Origin: Myxococcaceae bacterium
GTDB taxonomy: Bacteria; Myxococcota; Myxococcia; Myxococcales; Myxococcaceae
Assembly: GCA_016926755.1 (NCBI GenBank)
Contig: JAFGNZ010000097.1
Span: forward strand, 1 to 39,693
DNA: 39,693 nt
Reading direction: 5' to 3'
The notes below the pieces were generated by a model, which saw nothing but the letters and a program-made list of their open reading frames with translations, made no database searches and was not told the origin of the DNA. Positions within the stretch are counted from its first letter, which is position 1. The number at the start of each line of letters is the position of its first letter. The position numbers and the translations under genes were made by a program. Below are positions 17,305-26,233 of the stretch, piece after piece.

Positions 17305-18600
17305 ATGGCACAGCAGAACGGTCACCGTCGGGTGGCCATCGTCCGCGGGCTGCGGACTCCATTCGTGAAGGCGGGCAGCGTCTTCTCGGGGCTCACCGCG
17401 CTGGATCTGGGCAGGCTGGTCGTCCAGGAGCTGGTGCAGCGGGCGGACCTGGACGCGAGCGAAATCAACCAGCTGGTCTTCGGGCAGGTCATCCCCACGC
17501 TGACGGCGCCCTCCATCGCCCGCGAGGTGGTGCTCGCCGCGGGGCTGCCGCGCAAGATCGAGGCCTTCACCGTGGCGCGCGCCTGCGCCACCTCCATCCA
17601 GGCCATGACGACGGCGGCCAACGCCATCGCGGTGGGGGAGGCGGACGTCGTCATCGCGGGCGGCACCGAGTCCATGTCGGACGCGCCCATCTTCACCAGC
17701 CGCCCGCTGGCGCACGCGCTGGTGGCCGCCTCCAGGGCTCGGAGCCTGCCGGCCAAGCTCAAGCCCTTCCAGAAGCTCAAGGCGAAGGATCTGCTGCCGG
17801 TGCCGCCGGCCATCGCCGAGTACTCCACCGGCCAGACCATGGGCGAGAGCGCGGAGAAGATGGCCAAGGAGAACGGCATCTCCCGCGAGGAGCAGGATCG
17901 GATCGCCCTGGCCTCGCACCTGAACGCCGCGCGCGCCTGGAAGGAGGGGCGCTTCGACGGTGAGGTGATGCACGTCGTCGTCCCGCCGAAGTACGAGGAC
18001 GTGGCGGCCCGGGACAACATCGTCCGCGAGGACACCAGCCTGGAGGCCCTGGGCCAGCTCAAGCCGGCGTTCGATCGCAAGTACGGCACCATCACCGCGG
18101 GCAACGCCTCGCCGCTCACGGATGGCGCCGCCGCGCTGCTGCTGATGAGCGAGGAGAAGGCCCGGGCGCTCGGGTACGAGCCGCTCGGCTTCCTGCGCTC
18201 TCACGCCTACGCCGCCACGGATCCGGCGGAGCAGCTCCTGCAGGGGCCCGCCTACGCGGCGCCCATCGCCCTGCGGCGCGCGGGCATGAAGCTGGCGGAC
18301 ATCGATCTGGTGGAGATGCACGAGGCCTTCGCCGCGCAGGTGGCCAGCAACATCCAGGCGCTCGCCTCGCCGGCCTTCGCGAAGAAGGCGGGCTGGAGCG
18401 GCCCGGTGGGTGAGGTGGATCGGGAGCGGCTCAACGTGAACGGGGGCTCCATCTCCATTGGTCACCCGTTCGGGGCCACGGGGGCGCGCATCGTCACCCA
18501 GGCCCTCAATGAGCTGAAGCGTCGGAACAAGAACACGGTGCTGTGCACCGTCTGCGCCGCTGGCGGCCTGGGCGCCGCGGTGGTCCTGGAGCGTGCGTAA
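17305..18600 (+). CDS. fadI: Acetyl-CoA C-acyltransferase (thiolase), beta-oxidation
   Basis: 431 residues. The thiolase nucleophile lies in ARACATSIQAM, the base in NVNGGSISIGHPFGATGARI, and the second active-site Cys in CTVCAAGGLGAAVVLE. MHEAFAAQ is also conserved. The length and segments such as ARSLPAKLKPFQKLKAKDLLPV are characteristic of the FadI/trifunctional-protein beta subunit. It cleaves 3-ketoacyl-CoA to acetyl-CoA and a shortened acyl-CoA. Its stop overlaps the fadJ start (taatg), so the two subunits are translationally coupled and should form the multienzyme complex. Confidence 0.95.
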   Translation: MAQQNGHRRVAIVRGLRTPFVKAGSVFSGLTALDLGRLVVQELVQRADLDASEINQLVFGQVIPTLTAPSIAREVVLAAGLPRKIEAFTVARACATSIQAMTTAANAIAVGEADVVIAGGTESMSDAPIFTSRPLAHALVAASRARSLPAKLKPFQKLKAKDLLPVPPAIAEYSTGQTMGESAEKMAKENGISREEQDRIALASHLNAARAWKEGRFDGEVMHVVVPPKYEDVAARDNIVREDTSLEALGQLKPAFDRKYGTITAGNASPLTDGAAALLLMSEEKARALGYEPLGFLRSHAYAATDPAEQLLQGPAYAAPIALRRAGMKLADIDLVEMHEAFAAQVASNIQALASPAFAKKAGWSGPVGEVDRERLNVNGGSISIGHPFGATGARIVTQALNELKRRNKNTVLCTVCAAGGLGAAVVLERA

Positions 18601-20834
18601 TGGCCATCAAACTGGAAGAGCTCAAGGCGAAGCAGGGCTTCACCTGGCAGGTCGAGGATGGCGTCGCGGTCCTCACGTTCGATCAGCAGGACGAGCCGGT
18701 GAACACGCTCTCACCGGAGACGGGCACCGCGTTCGACGCGCTGCTCAGCCACGCGCAGAAGGATCCGTCGGTGAAGGCCGTGGTCTTCATCTCCGGGAAG
18801 AAGGACAACTTCGTGGCCGGGGCGAAGATCGACTTCCTGCAGACGATCAAGACGGCGGCGGAGGCCACGGAGATCTCCCGCAAGGCGCAGGAGGGCTTCG
18901 ATCGGCTGGACGCGTGCCCCAAGCCGGTGGTGGTGGCCATCCATGGCGCCTGCCTCGGCGGCGGCCTGGAGTGGGCGCTGGCGTGTGACTACCGGGTGGC
19001 CACCGACAGCCCGAAGACGTCGCTCGGGCTGCCCGAGGTGCAGCTCGGCCTGCTGCCGGGCGCGGGCGGCACCCAGCGGCTCCCGGCGCTCATCGGCGCC
19101 CAGGCAGCGATGGATCTCATCCTCACCGGAAAGAACGTGAAGCCCTCGAAGGCGAAGCGGCTCGGCCTGGTGGATGAGGTGGTGCCGGTGCCGATCCTGC
19201 GCTCGGTGGCGATCCAGCGCGCGCGCGAGCTGGCGGCCGGGGCGCTGAAGGTGGAGCGCCCGCACGGCCAGCGCCTCAAGGCCGTGGCCGCGCAGTCGAA
19301 GAAGGGGCTCTCGGGCATCCTCCAGAGCCTGGCCAACAAGGAGCTGTGGGCGGAGGTGGCGCTCGAGGCCAACCCGCTGGGCCGGAAGATCCTCTTCGAC
19401 CAGGCGCGCAAGCAGCTGCTGAGGAAGACGCGGGGCAAGTACCCGGCGCCGGAGAAGGCCTTGGAGGCCATCCGCACGGGCCTGGAGTCCGGCCGCAAGG
19501 CGGGCCTGGAGGCCGAGGCGCGGCTCTTCGGCGAGCTGGTGGTGTCGGATGTCTCCCGGCGGCTGGTGGAGATCTTCTTCGCCACCACGGCGCTCAAGAA
19601 GGAGAACGGCACCTCCGATCCGAGCGTGAAGCCGCGCGAGGTGAAGAAGATCGGCGTGCTGGGCGGCGGGCTGATGGGCGGCGGCATCGCCTACGTGTCC
19701 GCGGCGCTCCAGGGCGTGCCGGTGCGGGTGAAGGACAAGGACGACGCGGGCGTGGGGCGCGCGCTCAAGCAGGTGCACAGCGTCCTGGAGGAGCGGGTGA
19801 AGCGGCGCTCGCTCACGTGGCGCGAGGCGGCGGCGAAGCAGGCGATGATCTCCGCGGGCACGGACTACAGCGGCTTCAAGCACGTGGACCTCGTCGTCGA
19901 GGCCGTGTTCGAGGACCTGAAGCTCAAGCACCGCATCATCGCCGAGACGGAGGCCGTCACGCGCGAGGACTGCATCTTCGCGTCCAACACCTCCAGCATC
20001 CCCATCACGGAGCTGGCCAAGGGCAGCAAGCGGCCGGAGCAGGTGATCGGGATGCACTACTTCAGCCCGGTGCACAAGATGCCGCTGCTGGAGATCATCA
20101 CCCACAAGGGCACGGCGGACTGGGTGACGGCCACCTGCGTGGAGGTGGGTCGCAGGCAGGGCAAGACGGTGATCGTCGTCAACGACGGGCCCGGTTTCTA
20201 CACCTCGCGCATCCTCGCGCCGTACATGAACGAGGCGGCGTACCTGCTGGCCGAGGGCGCGGACATCGCCGAGCTGGACAAGGCGCTGGTGGACTTCGGC
20301 TTCCCGGTGGGCCCCATCACGCTGCTGGACGAGGTGGGCATCGACGTGGCGCACAAGGTGGGCCCCATCATGGAGGCGGCGTTCGGCAAGCGGATGGCGG
20401 CGCCGAAGGCGCTCGAGAAGGTCATCGAGGACGGGCGCCTGGGCCGCAAGAACCAGAAGGGCTTCTACACGTACGCGGGGAAGAAGAAGGAGGTGGACAC
20501 CTCCGTCTACGCCCTGCTGCCGCACGGCCAGGATCGCAAGCGCTTCGAGCGGGCGGAGATGGCGGAGCGGTGTGCCCTGCAGATGGTGAACGAGGCGATC
20601 CGCTGCCTCGGCGAGGGCATCCTCCGCAGCCCGCGAGACGGTGACGTGGGCGCCATCTTCGGCCTGGGCTTCCCGCCGTTCCTGGGCGGGCCATTCCGGT
20701 ACGCGGACAGCCTGTCTCCCACGGTGCTGCTCAAGCGGCTGGAGCACTACCAGGACAAGCACGGGGAGCGCTTCACGCCGGCCCCGTTCCTGGTGGACGT
20801 GGTGCAGCAGAACAAGACGTTCCACTCGCGCTGA
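18600..20834 (+). CDS. fadJ: Multifunctional fatty-acid oxidation alpha subunit (enoyl-CoA hydratase / 3-hydroxyacyl-CoA dehydrogenase)
   Basis: 744 residues. The N-terminal crotonase domain has the oxyanion-hole segment HGACLGGGLEWALACDYRV and the catalytic Glu region GLPEVQLGLLPGAGGTQRL. From about residue 345 an NAD-binding dehydrogenase domain begins (KIGVLGGGLMGGGIAYVSA), with FASNTSSIPITELA and the catalytic His in GMHYFSPVHKMPLLEII. Two C-terminal dehydrogenase domains follow (NDGPGFYTSRILAPYMNEA, GLGFPPFLGGPFRY). It hydrates enoyl-CoA and oxidises the 3-hydroxyacyl-CoA that FadI cleaves. The gene order and the one-base overlap with fadI are those of a fadIJ operon. No gene lies between its end and the lipoprotein at 20925. 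Confidence 0.95.
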   Translation: MAIKLEELKAKQGFTWQVEDGVAVLTFDQQDEPVNTLSPETGTAFDALLSHAQKDPSVKAVVFISGKKDNFVAGAKIDFLQTIKTAAEATEISRKAQEGFDRLDACPKPVVVAIHGACLGGGLEWALACDYRVATDSPKTSLGLPEVQLGLLPGAGGTQRLPALIGAQAAMDLILTGKNVKPSKAKRLGLVDEVVPVPILRSVAIQRARELAAGALKVERPHGQRLKAVAAQSKKGLSGILQSLANKELWAEVALEANPLGRKILFDQARKQLLRKTRGKYPAPEKALEAIRTGLESGRKAGLEAEARLFGELVVSDVSRRLVEIFFATTALKKENGTSDPSVKPREVKKIGVLGGGLMGGGIAYVSAALQGVPVRVKDKDDAGVGRALKQVHSVLEERVKRRSLTWREAAAKQAMISAGTDYSGFKHVDLVVEAVFEDLKLKHRIIAETEAVTREDCIFASNTSSIPITELAKGSKRPEQVIGMHYFSPVHKMPLLEIITHKGTADWVTATCVEVGRRQGKTVIVVNDGPGFYTSRILAPYMNEAAYLLAEGADIAELDKALVDFGFPVGPITLLDEVGIDVAHKVGPIMEAAFGKRMAAPKALEKVIEDGRLGRKNQKGFYTYAGKKKEVDTSVYALLPHGQDRKRFERAEMAERCALQMVNEAIRCLGEGILRSPRDGDVGAIFGLGFPPFLGGPFRYADSLSPTVLLKRLEHYQDKHGERFTPAPFLVDVVQQNKTFHSR

Positions 20835-20924
20835 GTGCGGTGGGAATACTGGGAAACCCTGATTGAGCCGCAATCGCGGACTCATTAAGGAGGGCTCTGT
20901 CTTCCGACGGAGAACCCACCGCTC

Positions 20925-22589
20925 ATGCCCAGTCACGTCTCGAAGTTTGCCCTCGCCTGCGTCTTCACCAGCCTCTCAGGCCTTGCCCTCGGCTGCGGAG
21001 GCGTGGAGGACCTGGAGGAGGGCTCCGAAGTGCTCCAGACAAGCCAGGCCCCGCTCAGCGTGAAGGATCAGATCGACGGCGCGCTCGTCGCCGAGGTGCG
21101 CCTGTCCTCCACGCACAGCGTCGAGTTCTGGCAGTTCTCCGACGGCGCCATCCACCTGCGAGAGACCGGCTCCGTCCAGGATCTCGAGAAGCAGCTCGAC
21201 TCCGAGGCGCTCCAGGGCCTCTCGCCCATCGATCGCTTCAAGCAGCTGGCCGGGCCGAACGAGCCGGTCCCCACGTCCCTCCTCCAGGCCGCCTCCATCC
21301 AGCAGGCGGCTCCTGGGCAGCCCGTGTCGATGGTGCCGTGGGCACCTCCGCCTCCGCCTCCCGAGCAGGCACCCGAGGCGCGCCCTGCTGGCAGCTCCCC
21401 GCTCATCGACTGGGGCGCCGACGCGCGGTGGTTCGAGCAGAACTTCTGTACCTGGAGCACCGTGGACAGCGTGTGGTGCCCCACCAACGTCAGCTGGGCG
21501 GACGCGGGCTCCGTCTACGCCATGTACTACGAGAGCACCTGCTTCGCCGCCTCGGAGAATCAGAGCGCCACGTACACCACGAAGACCTGGAATGGCTCGG
21601 CGTGGGTCACGCATGCCGTCAACACCGTCTCCCCGCGCACCTGGCAGAGGTGGACCTTCGAGACGGTCAACTGGTACACGGCGCGCTGCGAGAGCATCAA
21701 CACCGGTGGGGACTCCCGCGTGGACTTCTCGCACCGCTTCCGCTGGGGCACCCCGAGCATCAGCACGCTGGGAGATCACCCGTTCAATCGCACGTACTCC
21801 GGCGGCTTCTCGCAAGACACCCAGGGCGTCACGCATGACAGCAACTACTGGTTCCTGACCAACACGAACAACATCTGGCGCGTCCCGGTCGGGACGAACC
21901 TCAACGACAACCCGAGCTACATCTCGGGCAACCCCTGGTATGGGATCTACAACCACCTGGGCGATATCAGCTACGGCGCTGGCTATATCTTCCTGCCGCT
22001 GGAGAAGAACGGCGGCAGCGGCTCCTGGTGCTCCTTCGGAGTGATGAACACCGCCCTGCAGTACTACAACTACGCGATCGTCCCGGACGCCGGCATCTCG
22101 GACCAGGGGGACAGCTGCCCGTGGGTGGCCTACAACCCGAGGGACGGCTTCCTCTACGCCTCCGCGTTCAACGCCAGCTACATCAACAAGTACTCCTGGT
22201 CGCTCTCCGTGGTGAACAACGCGTGGCAGGTGAACCTGGGCTTCGTCGAGCGCATCCAGATCAAGGACAAGTACGGCAACCCCACGAGCCTGTCCTCGCT
22301 GCAGGGCGCCGAGTTCTCGAACACCGGCAAGCTCTACCTGGTGTCGGACAGCGCGGCCGTCGTCTACATCATGGACATCTTCAACGGCCGTGTGCAGGCC
22401 TCGTTCGGCGTGCAGGTCGATCACGGCTCCTACGAGGAGCTCGAGGGCATCACGCTCTGGGATGTGGACAGCGGCGTTGCGCCGGGCGTCGGGGGGCAGA
22501 TCCACGTCCAGATGTGTGACAACGACTGGCCGGACTCGGACGACTTCTACTTCAAGCACTACCGCGCCTCCGAGGCGTCCAAGCTGTAG
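20925..22589 (+). CDS. Large secreted lipoprotein of unknown function
   Basis: 554 residues. The signal peptide ends in the lipobox LALGCGG. A variable linker follows, including a proline run (APPPPPPEQAPEARP). From about residue 160 the protein is rich in Trp, Tyr, Asn and Ser, with short repeated motifs such as SNYWFLTNTNNIWRVP, GDISYGAGYIFLPLE and GKLYLVSDSAAVVYIMDI that resemble beta-propeller blades. Several Cys could form disulfides (FCTWSTVDSVWCPT). I recognise no enzyme motif. An extracellular carbohydrate- or protein-binding role is possible but not shown. It stands alone, 90 bases after fadJ and convergent with the histidine kinase gene. Confidence 0.78.
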   Translation: MPSHVSKFALACVFTSLSGLALGCGGVEDLEEGSEVLQTSQAPLSVKDQIDGALVAEVRLSSTHSVEFWQFSDGAIHLRETGSVQDLEKQLDSEALQGLSPIDRFKQLAGPNEPVPTSLLQAASIQQAAPGQPVSMVPWAPPPPPPEQAPEARPAGSSPLIDWGADARWFEQNFCTWSTVDSVWCPTNVSWADAGSVYAMYYESTCFAASENQSATYTTKTWNGSAWVTHAVNTVSPRTWQRWTFETVNWYTARCESINTGGDSRVDFSHRFRWGTPSISTLGDHPFNRTYSGGFSQDTQGVTHDSNYWFLTNTNNIWRVPVGTNLNDNPSYISGNPWYGIYNHLGDISYGAGYIFLPLEKNGGSGSWCSFGVMNTALQYYNYAIVPDAGISDQGDSCPWVAYNPRDGFLYASAFNASYINKYSWSLSVVNNAWQVNLGFVERIQIKDKYGNPTSLSSLQGAEFSNTGKLYLVSDSAAVVYIMDIFNGRVQASFGVQVDHGSYEELEGITLWDVDSGVAPGVGGQIHVQMCDNDWPDSDDFYFKHYRASEASKL

Positions 22590-22629
22590 GCTTCATGAGC
22601 CTGGAAACCCTCGGCCTCTACACCGGCCT

Positions 22630-23709
22630 CTACGGCAGGCGGGGCTCACCACGGGGGAGGTAGACCGTGAAGGTCGCACCCTCGCCCAGGCGCGATGTGA
22701 CCCGGATTCGTCCCCCCATTGACTCGATCATGGATCGAGAGAGGTACAAGCCCAGGCCCAAGCCACCATAGTTTTCAACGGGGACCGCTCGCTCGAACTT
22801 CTGGAAGATGCGCTCGAGATCTTCAGGAGCGATGCCGATACCGTGATCTGTCACCGACAGCACGGCTTCGTCGTTCTCCAGGCACGAGGTGATCTCGATG
22901 GAGCGACCCTTCCCAAACTTGATCGCGTTGCTCAGAAGGTTCACCAGCACCTCACCGAGTTTGAAGGGATCCCACCAGCCATGGAGCTCCGCTTGCAGGT
23001 CGAGGTGAATGGAGCAGCCGGCACGTGCCAGCTCCGCTTCCAGGAGTTCGATGGTGTCCAGGACAAGCTGCGCAAGTTCCACCTGCTTCACTTGAGGCAG
23101 GAGCAATCCCGCTCCGATACGGGCGACCTCGAGCAGGCGCTCGTTCAGCACGGACAGACGCGCCACCTGGCGCCGTGCCGCCTGAAGTTTCTGCTCGAGC
23201 CGGCTCACCTGGTGAGCACCAAGGCCAGCGAGCATGCGACTGATCAGCTCCATCTGGAGCTTGAGTGAGGTCAGCGGGGTCCTCAACTCGTGGGCCGCCA
23301 CCGTCAGGAAGCTCTCCCGGGCGCGCGCGGCCCGCTCCCTCCAGTCGTGGATGTCGGTCACCGTTCCCACCCACCCGATGATCTTCCCACTCGAATCGCG
23401 CACGGGGACGCCTCTCTCCTGGACCCAGCGGTAGCTGCCAGCCGCGAACCGGATGCGCAGTTCCGCATCAAAGAGCTTCCCGTTCTCGATCGAATCGCTC
23501 CATCGGTCCTCAAACTCCGAGAGATCGTCTGGGTGGAACACCTGCCGCCTTACTCCAGGGCCCTTGACGCTCTCACGCGAGAGTCCCGTGTACTCAGACC
23601 AGCGGTCATTGATGAGCTTGATCGAGCCTCGGACGCTCGCGGTCCAGATCACGTGGGGAAGGTTGTTGACCAGAAGCTTGAAGGGCTCCGCCTCTTCGTT
23701 CACGGGCAT
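22630..23709 (-). CDS. PAS-domain sensor histidine kinase
   Basis: 359 residues with no transmembrane segment. A PAS domain (about 10-125; LVNNLPHVIWTASVRG, then FHPDD and YRWVQERGVPVRD) is followed by a HisKA dimerisation helix with phospho-acceptor H140 in VAAHELRTPL. A HATPase_c domain has the N box LVNLLSNAIKFG, G1 box DHGIGIAPEDL and the F and G2 boxes IFQKFER and GGLGLGLYLSRS. It should be a soluble two-component kinase; the PAS ligand is unknown. No response regulator lies beside it, as is common for orphan kinases in myxobacteria. The 250 bases upstream contain no other gene that I can see. Confidence 0.92.
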   Translation of the reverse strand: MPVNEEAEPFKLLVNNLPHVIWTASVRGSIKLINDRWSEYTGLSRESVKGPGVRRQVFHPDDLSEFEDRWSDSIENGKLFDAELRIRFAAGSYRWVQERGVPVRDSSGKIIGWVGTVTDIHDWRERAARARESFLTVAAHELRTPLTSLKLQMELISRMLAGLGAHQVSRLEQKLQAARRQVARLSVLNERLLEVARIGAGLLLPQVKQVELAQLVLDTIELLEAELARAGCSIHLDLQAELHGWWDPFKLGEVLVNLLSNAIKFGKGRSIEITSCLENDEAVLSVTDHGIGIAPEDLERIFQKFERAVPVENYGGLGLGLYLSRSMIESMGGRIRVTSRLGEGATFTVYLPRGEPRLP

Positions 23710-23962
23710 TGCGACATTCTCCGAAGCACCGGACCGCTACGGGTCGAACGGCGGCCGTGCCGCCCCCGCGAGGCCCTGAGTTGAAACAGAAGGAGAGGGC
23801 ACATCGAGCTTTGTGACATCAGGTGCGCGATGGCTGCTGGCAAAGCGAGCAGGCGGCCGTACCCAGGCCCGCCCGCCGAAGCCGACGCCATCCAGGAGAC
23901 GACCCGCTGCACTGGTGACTACATCTACCGCAACCGCATGACTCGTGTCCGTGAGGGAGCCC

Positions 23963-24748
23963 ATGCCCCGCATGCAGCTCATCGAACTCGAAGACCAGGC
24001 GTGGTACCCGCGGCCGGTGCGCGATGGTGCCACGGACTTTCTCTCGTTCACGGCGAGCCTCGCGCAGAGGCCCTTCGTGCCGTTCGCCCAGGAGCTGAGC
24101 AAGGCGCTGCGGCGGACAGGCGACCGGAAGCTCGTGGACCTCTGCTCGGGGGGCTCGGGTCCCATCCGGCCCATCCTCCGCGCCCTGAAGGCCGAGGGGC
24201 TGGAAGTGAGCGCGACGCTGACCGACCTCTACCCGAACGTACCTCGGCTCGAAGCGGTGGTGGGCCAGAGCCAGGGGACTCTCTCCTTCGTGCGCGAGCC
24301 GGTCGACGCGACGGACGTGCCGGCCTCGCTCGAGGGCTTCCGTGTCCTCTGCAATGCGTTCCACCACTTCCCGCCGCAGCTCGCGCGGAAGATTCTCGAG
24401 GATGCCGTGCGCAAGCGGCGCGGAATTGCGGTGGTAGAGTACGTGGAGCGCAGGACTGCCTCGCTGGCGCTGACCTCGCTCGCGTGGCTCCAGGCCTTCC
24501 TCCTCACTCCCGCGGTGCGACCCTTCCGCTGGAGCCGCCTCTTCTTCACCTATGTCTTGCCGCTCATCCCGCTCACACTGCTGTGGGATGGGATTGTCAG
24601 CTGCCTGCGCGTGTACTCGACCGACGAGCTCCGCGCACTGGTGGACAGCATCCCCGAGGCGGATGTCTTCGAGTGGCACATCGAGCGCAGGCCCATCGGT
24701 CCCCTCGGGTGCACGATGCTGATTGGAGTCCCCAAGGCGCTCGGGTGA
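23963..24748 (+). CDS. Class I SAM-dependent methyltransferase-like protein with hydrophobic insertion
   Basis: 261 residues. LVDLCSGGSGPIRPIL (~50-66) occupies the place of SAM motif I, TLTDLYPNV the acidic motif II and LCNAFHHFPP the motif IV region. A hydrophobic, probably membrane-associated stretch follows in the C-terminal half (LAWLQAFLLTPAVRPF, LFFTYVLPLIPLTLLWDGI). The ATG at 23963 is preferred because GAGGGAG lies just before it; a GTG at 23945 and an ATG at 23972 are alternatives. Methylation of a lipid or quinone-like substrate would fit the hydrophobic segment, but this is a guess. The gene is convergent with the gas-vesicle remnant. Confidence 0.75.
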   Translation: MPRMQLIELEDQAWYPRPVRDGATDFLSFTASLAQRPFVPFAQELSKALRRTGDRKLVDLCSGGSGPIRPILRALKAEGLEVSATLTDLYPNVPRLEAVVGQSQGTLSFVREPVDATDVPASLEGFRVLCNAFHHFPPQLARKILEDAVRKRRGIAVVEYVERRTASLALTSLAWLQAFLLTPAVRPFRWSRLFFTYVLPLIPLTLLWDGIVSCLRVYSTDELRALVDSIPEADVFEWHIERRPIGPLGCTMLIGVPKALG

Positions 24749-24853
24749 CACGCCTCGAGAACCCGATCCGGGTGAAGTGACGAGCCCCTGGGGTGAGAGG
24801 CGATAGGCCACTCCGCCCTCAACAGCTACACCCGGCTCAGCGAGGGGCTCGAT

Positions 24854-24880
24854 CTGGCAATTGACAATTTCAATTGCCAG
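24854..24880. repeat. AT-rich perfect inverted repeat
   Basis: Arms of 11 bp (ctggcaattga and tcaattgccag) flank a 5-base loop. Three caatt elements occur inside, which is conspicuous in such GC-rich DNA. The repeat covers the stop codon of the gas-vesicle-like gene at 24870. It has no T-run; it may be a terminator stem, an operator or an insertion scar. Confidence 0.6.
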
Positions 24881-25193
24881 GGGCTCCGCATAAGAGCGGA
24901 GCTCTTTCCGGGAGACACGGAGTGGAAGCGGCGGCAGTCGAACACGGCGGCAACGCTTCCATCCTCTCGGTCCTCCAGAAGTCCATCCCCATCTCCACGG
25001 CCTTCTCCACCGAGCACACCACCAGTCGCACTTGGAAGGTGAGCCGCTCCACATCCAGCAGCTTTATCTTGATATCGCCCGCGACCACCAGCCCCTTGTC
25101 GAGGACGCGCTCCAGCACGTCCGCCAGGGTTAGGCTCCGAGGGCTCTGAACGATTCGCTGCGCTGTCATCCAGCCGGTCCATCTCGTCGTCAT
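24870..25193 (-). CDS. Gas vesicle protein GvpJ/GvpA-family, orphan
   Basis: 107 residues. The core (about residues 22-73) reads LADVLERVLDKGLVVAGD, then IKIKLLDVERLTFQVRLVV and CSVEKAVEMGMDFW. This is the helix-strand-strand-helix pattern of the GvpA family in its GvpJ-like form (known proteins have LDKGxVIxGD and ASVDKAxEMGxDWW). GvpA-family proteins build or nucleate the gas vesicle shell. The ATG at 25193 overlaps the stop of an upstream frame in an ATGA arrangement, but an internal ATG at 25169 gives a more family-like N-terminus. The tail after DFWRTE is unconserved. No other complete gvp gene is nearby, so it is probably a relic. Both strands have open frames here, so expression is uncertain. 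Confidence 0.6.
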   Translation of the reverse strand: MTTRWTGWMTAQRIVQSPRSLTLADVLERVLDKGLVVAGDIKIKLLDVERLTFQVRLVVCSVEKAVEMGMDFWRTERMEALPPCSTAAASTPCLPERAPLLCGAPGN

Positions 25194-25300
25194 TCAGGGA
25201 GCCACTCTCCATCCGGCTCCTCGAGCGCGGCCTCCTTGCGCGCGGCGATGGCGTCGCGCTGACCCACCAGCGCAGAGCCCCCGGATCTCCCGGAGCGCGC
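25190..25300 (-). pseudogene. Possible gvpG remnant upstream of the GvpJ-like gene
   Basis: In the frame ending at 25190 the last residues read GQRDAIAARKEAALEE before a DGEWLPE end. The first part resembles the charged helical C-terminus of GvpG (RLDAIAARKEA-like). Upstream the similarity moves to other frames, suggesting frameshifts. In actinobacterial-type clusters gvpG directly precedes gvpJ, which fits this order and the 4-base overlap. Similarity is short, so confidence is low. Confidence 0.3.
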
Positions 25301-25420
25301 TCGCGGCGTGCGAGCAGGGCCTGCCGTGGCCGAGGGTGCTGTCCAAACCTGTCGGACAAGCCGGCAGCTTCGGCAAGGGCGCCACCAGGAGGCCCCTGGG
25401 GCGCTGGGGGGCAGCAAGCC

Positions 25421-25798
25421 TTGGGAGATTACCAACAGGGTGGGCTGGAGTGCTTCGGGCTCGAGCCGAGCAGCGTCCCCTATGGCGCGACCGTCCGGGC
25501 GAACCTGGCCGACGCCGCCGAGGTGCGTGCCAGCGTCGTGAGCGCGCTGAACATCGCCAACCGGAACAACCAGATCTCCAGCAGCGTGATCTCCGAGGGC
25601 CTGGCGAACCTCGACGCGCTGAGCGCGGGGCGCTCGTTCAAGGGCTGCTACCGGGGCCCGAGAGGGCCGTCGGGCCTTCAGGAGAACGTCTCTCCGAGTT
25701 CACAGATGAGCGCACCAGACGTCTGGACCTGCGAGGCAGCCAATCCTGGCTGCCGAAACCAAGGCAGGACTCATGTCAGGGCATTATCTGCTTCGTAG
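25421..25798 (+). CDS. Short open frame of uncertain reality
   Basis: 125 codons from a TTG; no ATG and no clear Shine-Dalgarno. The middle part (RANLADAAEVRASVVSALNIANRNNQISSSV, given here as a composition cue: Ala/Asn/Ser-rich and helical) looks protein-like, while both ends are low in character. Its last 26 bases overlap the better-supported gene at 25773. It may be the 3' part of a broken gene in this decayed patch. Between 25300 and 25420 I see nothing interpretable. Confidence 0.25.
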   Translation: MGDYQQGGLECFGLEPSSVPYGATVRANLADAAEVRASVVSALNIANRNNQISSSVISEGLANLDALSAGRSFKGCYRGPRGPSGLQENVSPSSQMSAPDVWTCEAANPGCRNQGRTHVRALSAS

Positions 25799-26204
25799 CA
25801 TCAGTCATCAGGACCTGGTGATCGCGCAAGCCCCCACGGCCAGGGGAATCTGGGGGCCGCTGCAGCACGCCGCGGTCGGTTGGACTGCCCCTTCCCGCGG
25901 GGTGATCCAAAACGTCTTCGCCAACATCGCCATCCCCAACCGGGGAGGATTGCCGCCCCACCGCTACTTGCAGTTCGGCGTGGAGAATCCGATCGACCCG
26001 AGCCGCGCCCTCTACCTCCGCAGTGCCGAGTGGGTTGACCAGCTCATCCGGCCGGCCGATCCGGGCTTTGCCATCAGCGCCCTGTCGGTCGCGGCACAAG
26101 CTCACTGGGCTGCCGGGAGCAAGGCGGAATCGATCATCGCCCAGATCCAGCATGGCAACGTCTCGGTCGAGATCTACTACGTCGACGGACACGAGATGGT
26201 GTGA
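25773..26204 (+). CDS. Small hypothetical protein
   Basis: 143 residues starting MSGHYLLRSISHQDLVIAQA, with an AAGGCAGGA Shine-Dalgarno 3 bases before the ATG. It has no signal peptide or transmembrane segment. Alternating hydrophobic residues (VIQNVFANIAIPN, YLQFGV, NVSVEIYYVDGHEMV) suggest a compact beta-rich fold. I recognise no family. It is followed by a strong stem-loop and may belong with the other small beta-rich proteins between 31.7 and 37.3 kb, though I see no direct sequence similarity to them. Confidence 0.6.
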   Translation: MSGHYLLRSISHQDLVIAQAPTARGIWGPLQHAAVGWTAPSRGVIQNVFANIAIPNRGGLPPHRYLQFGVENPIDPSRALYLRSAEWVDQLIRPADPGFAISALSVAAQAHWAAGSKAESIIAQIQHGNVSVEIYYVDGHEMV

Positions 26205-26233
26205 GGAAGCAGGGCCTGGTCCGGCCAGGAGAA

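Noticed and set aside
17296-18600. GTG start of fadI at 17296.
   Set aside because: GGAGG at 17291-17295 would leave no spacing; it fits the ATG at 17305.
18711-20936. Long minus-strand open frame opposite fadJ.
   Set aside because: The plus-strand FadJ has all catalytic motifs; the antisense translation is Arg/Leu/His-rich with no domain.
23819-25054. Long minus-strand open frame opposite the class I methyltransferase.
   Set aside because: The plus strand has SAM motifs and a Shine-Dalgarno; the minus frame has no recognisable domain.
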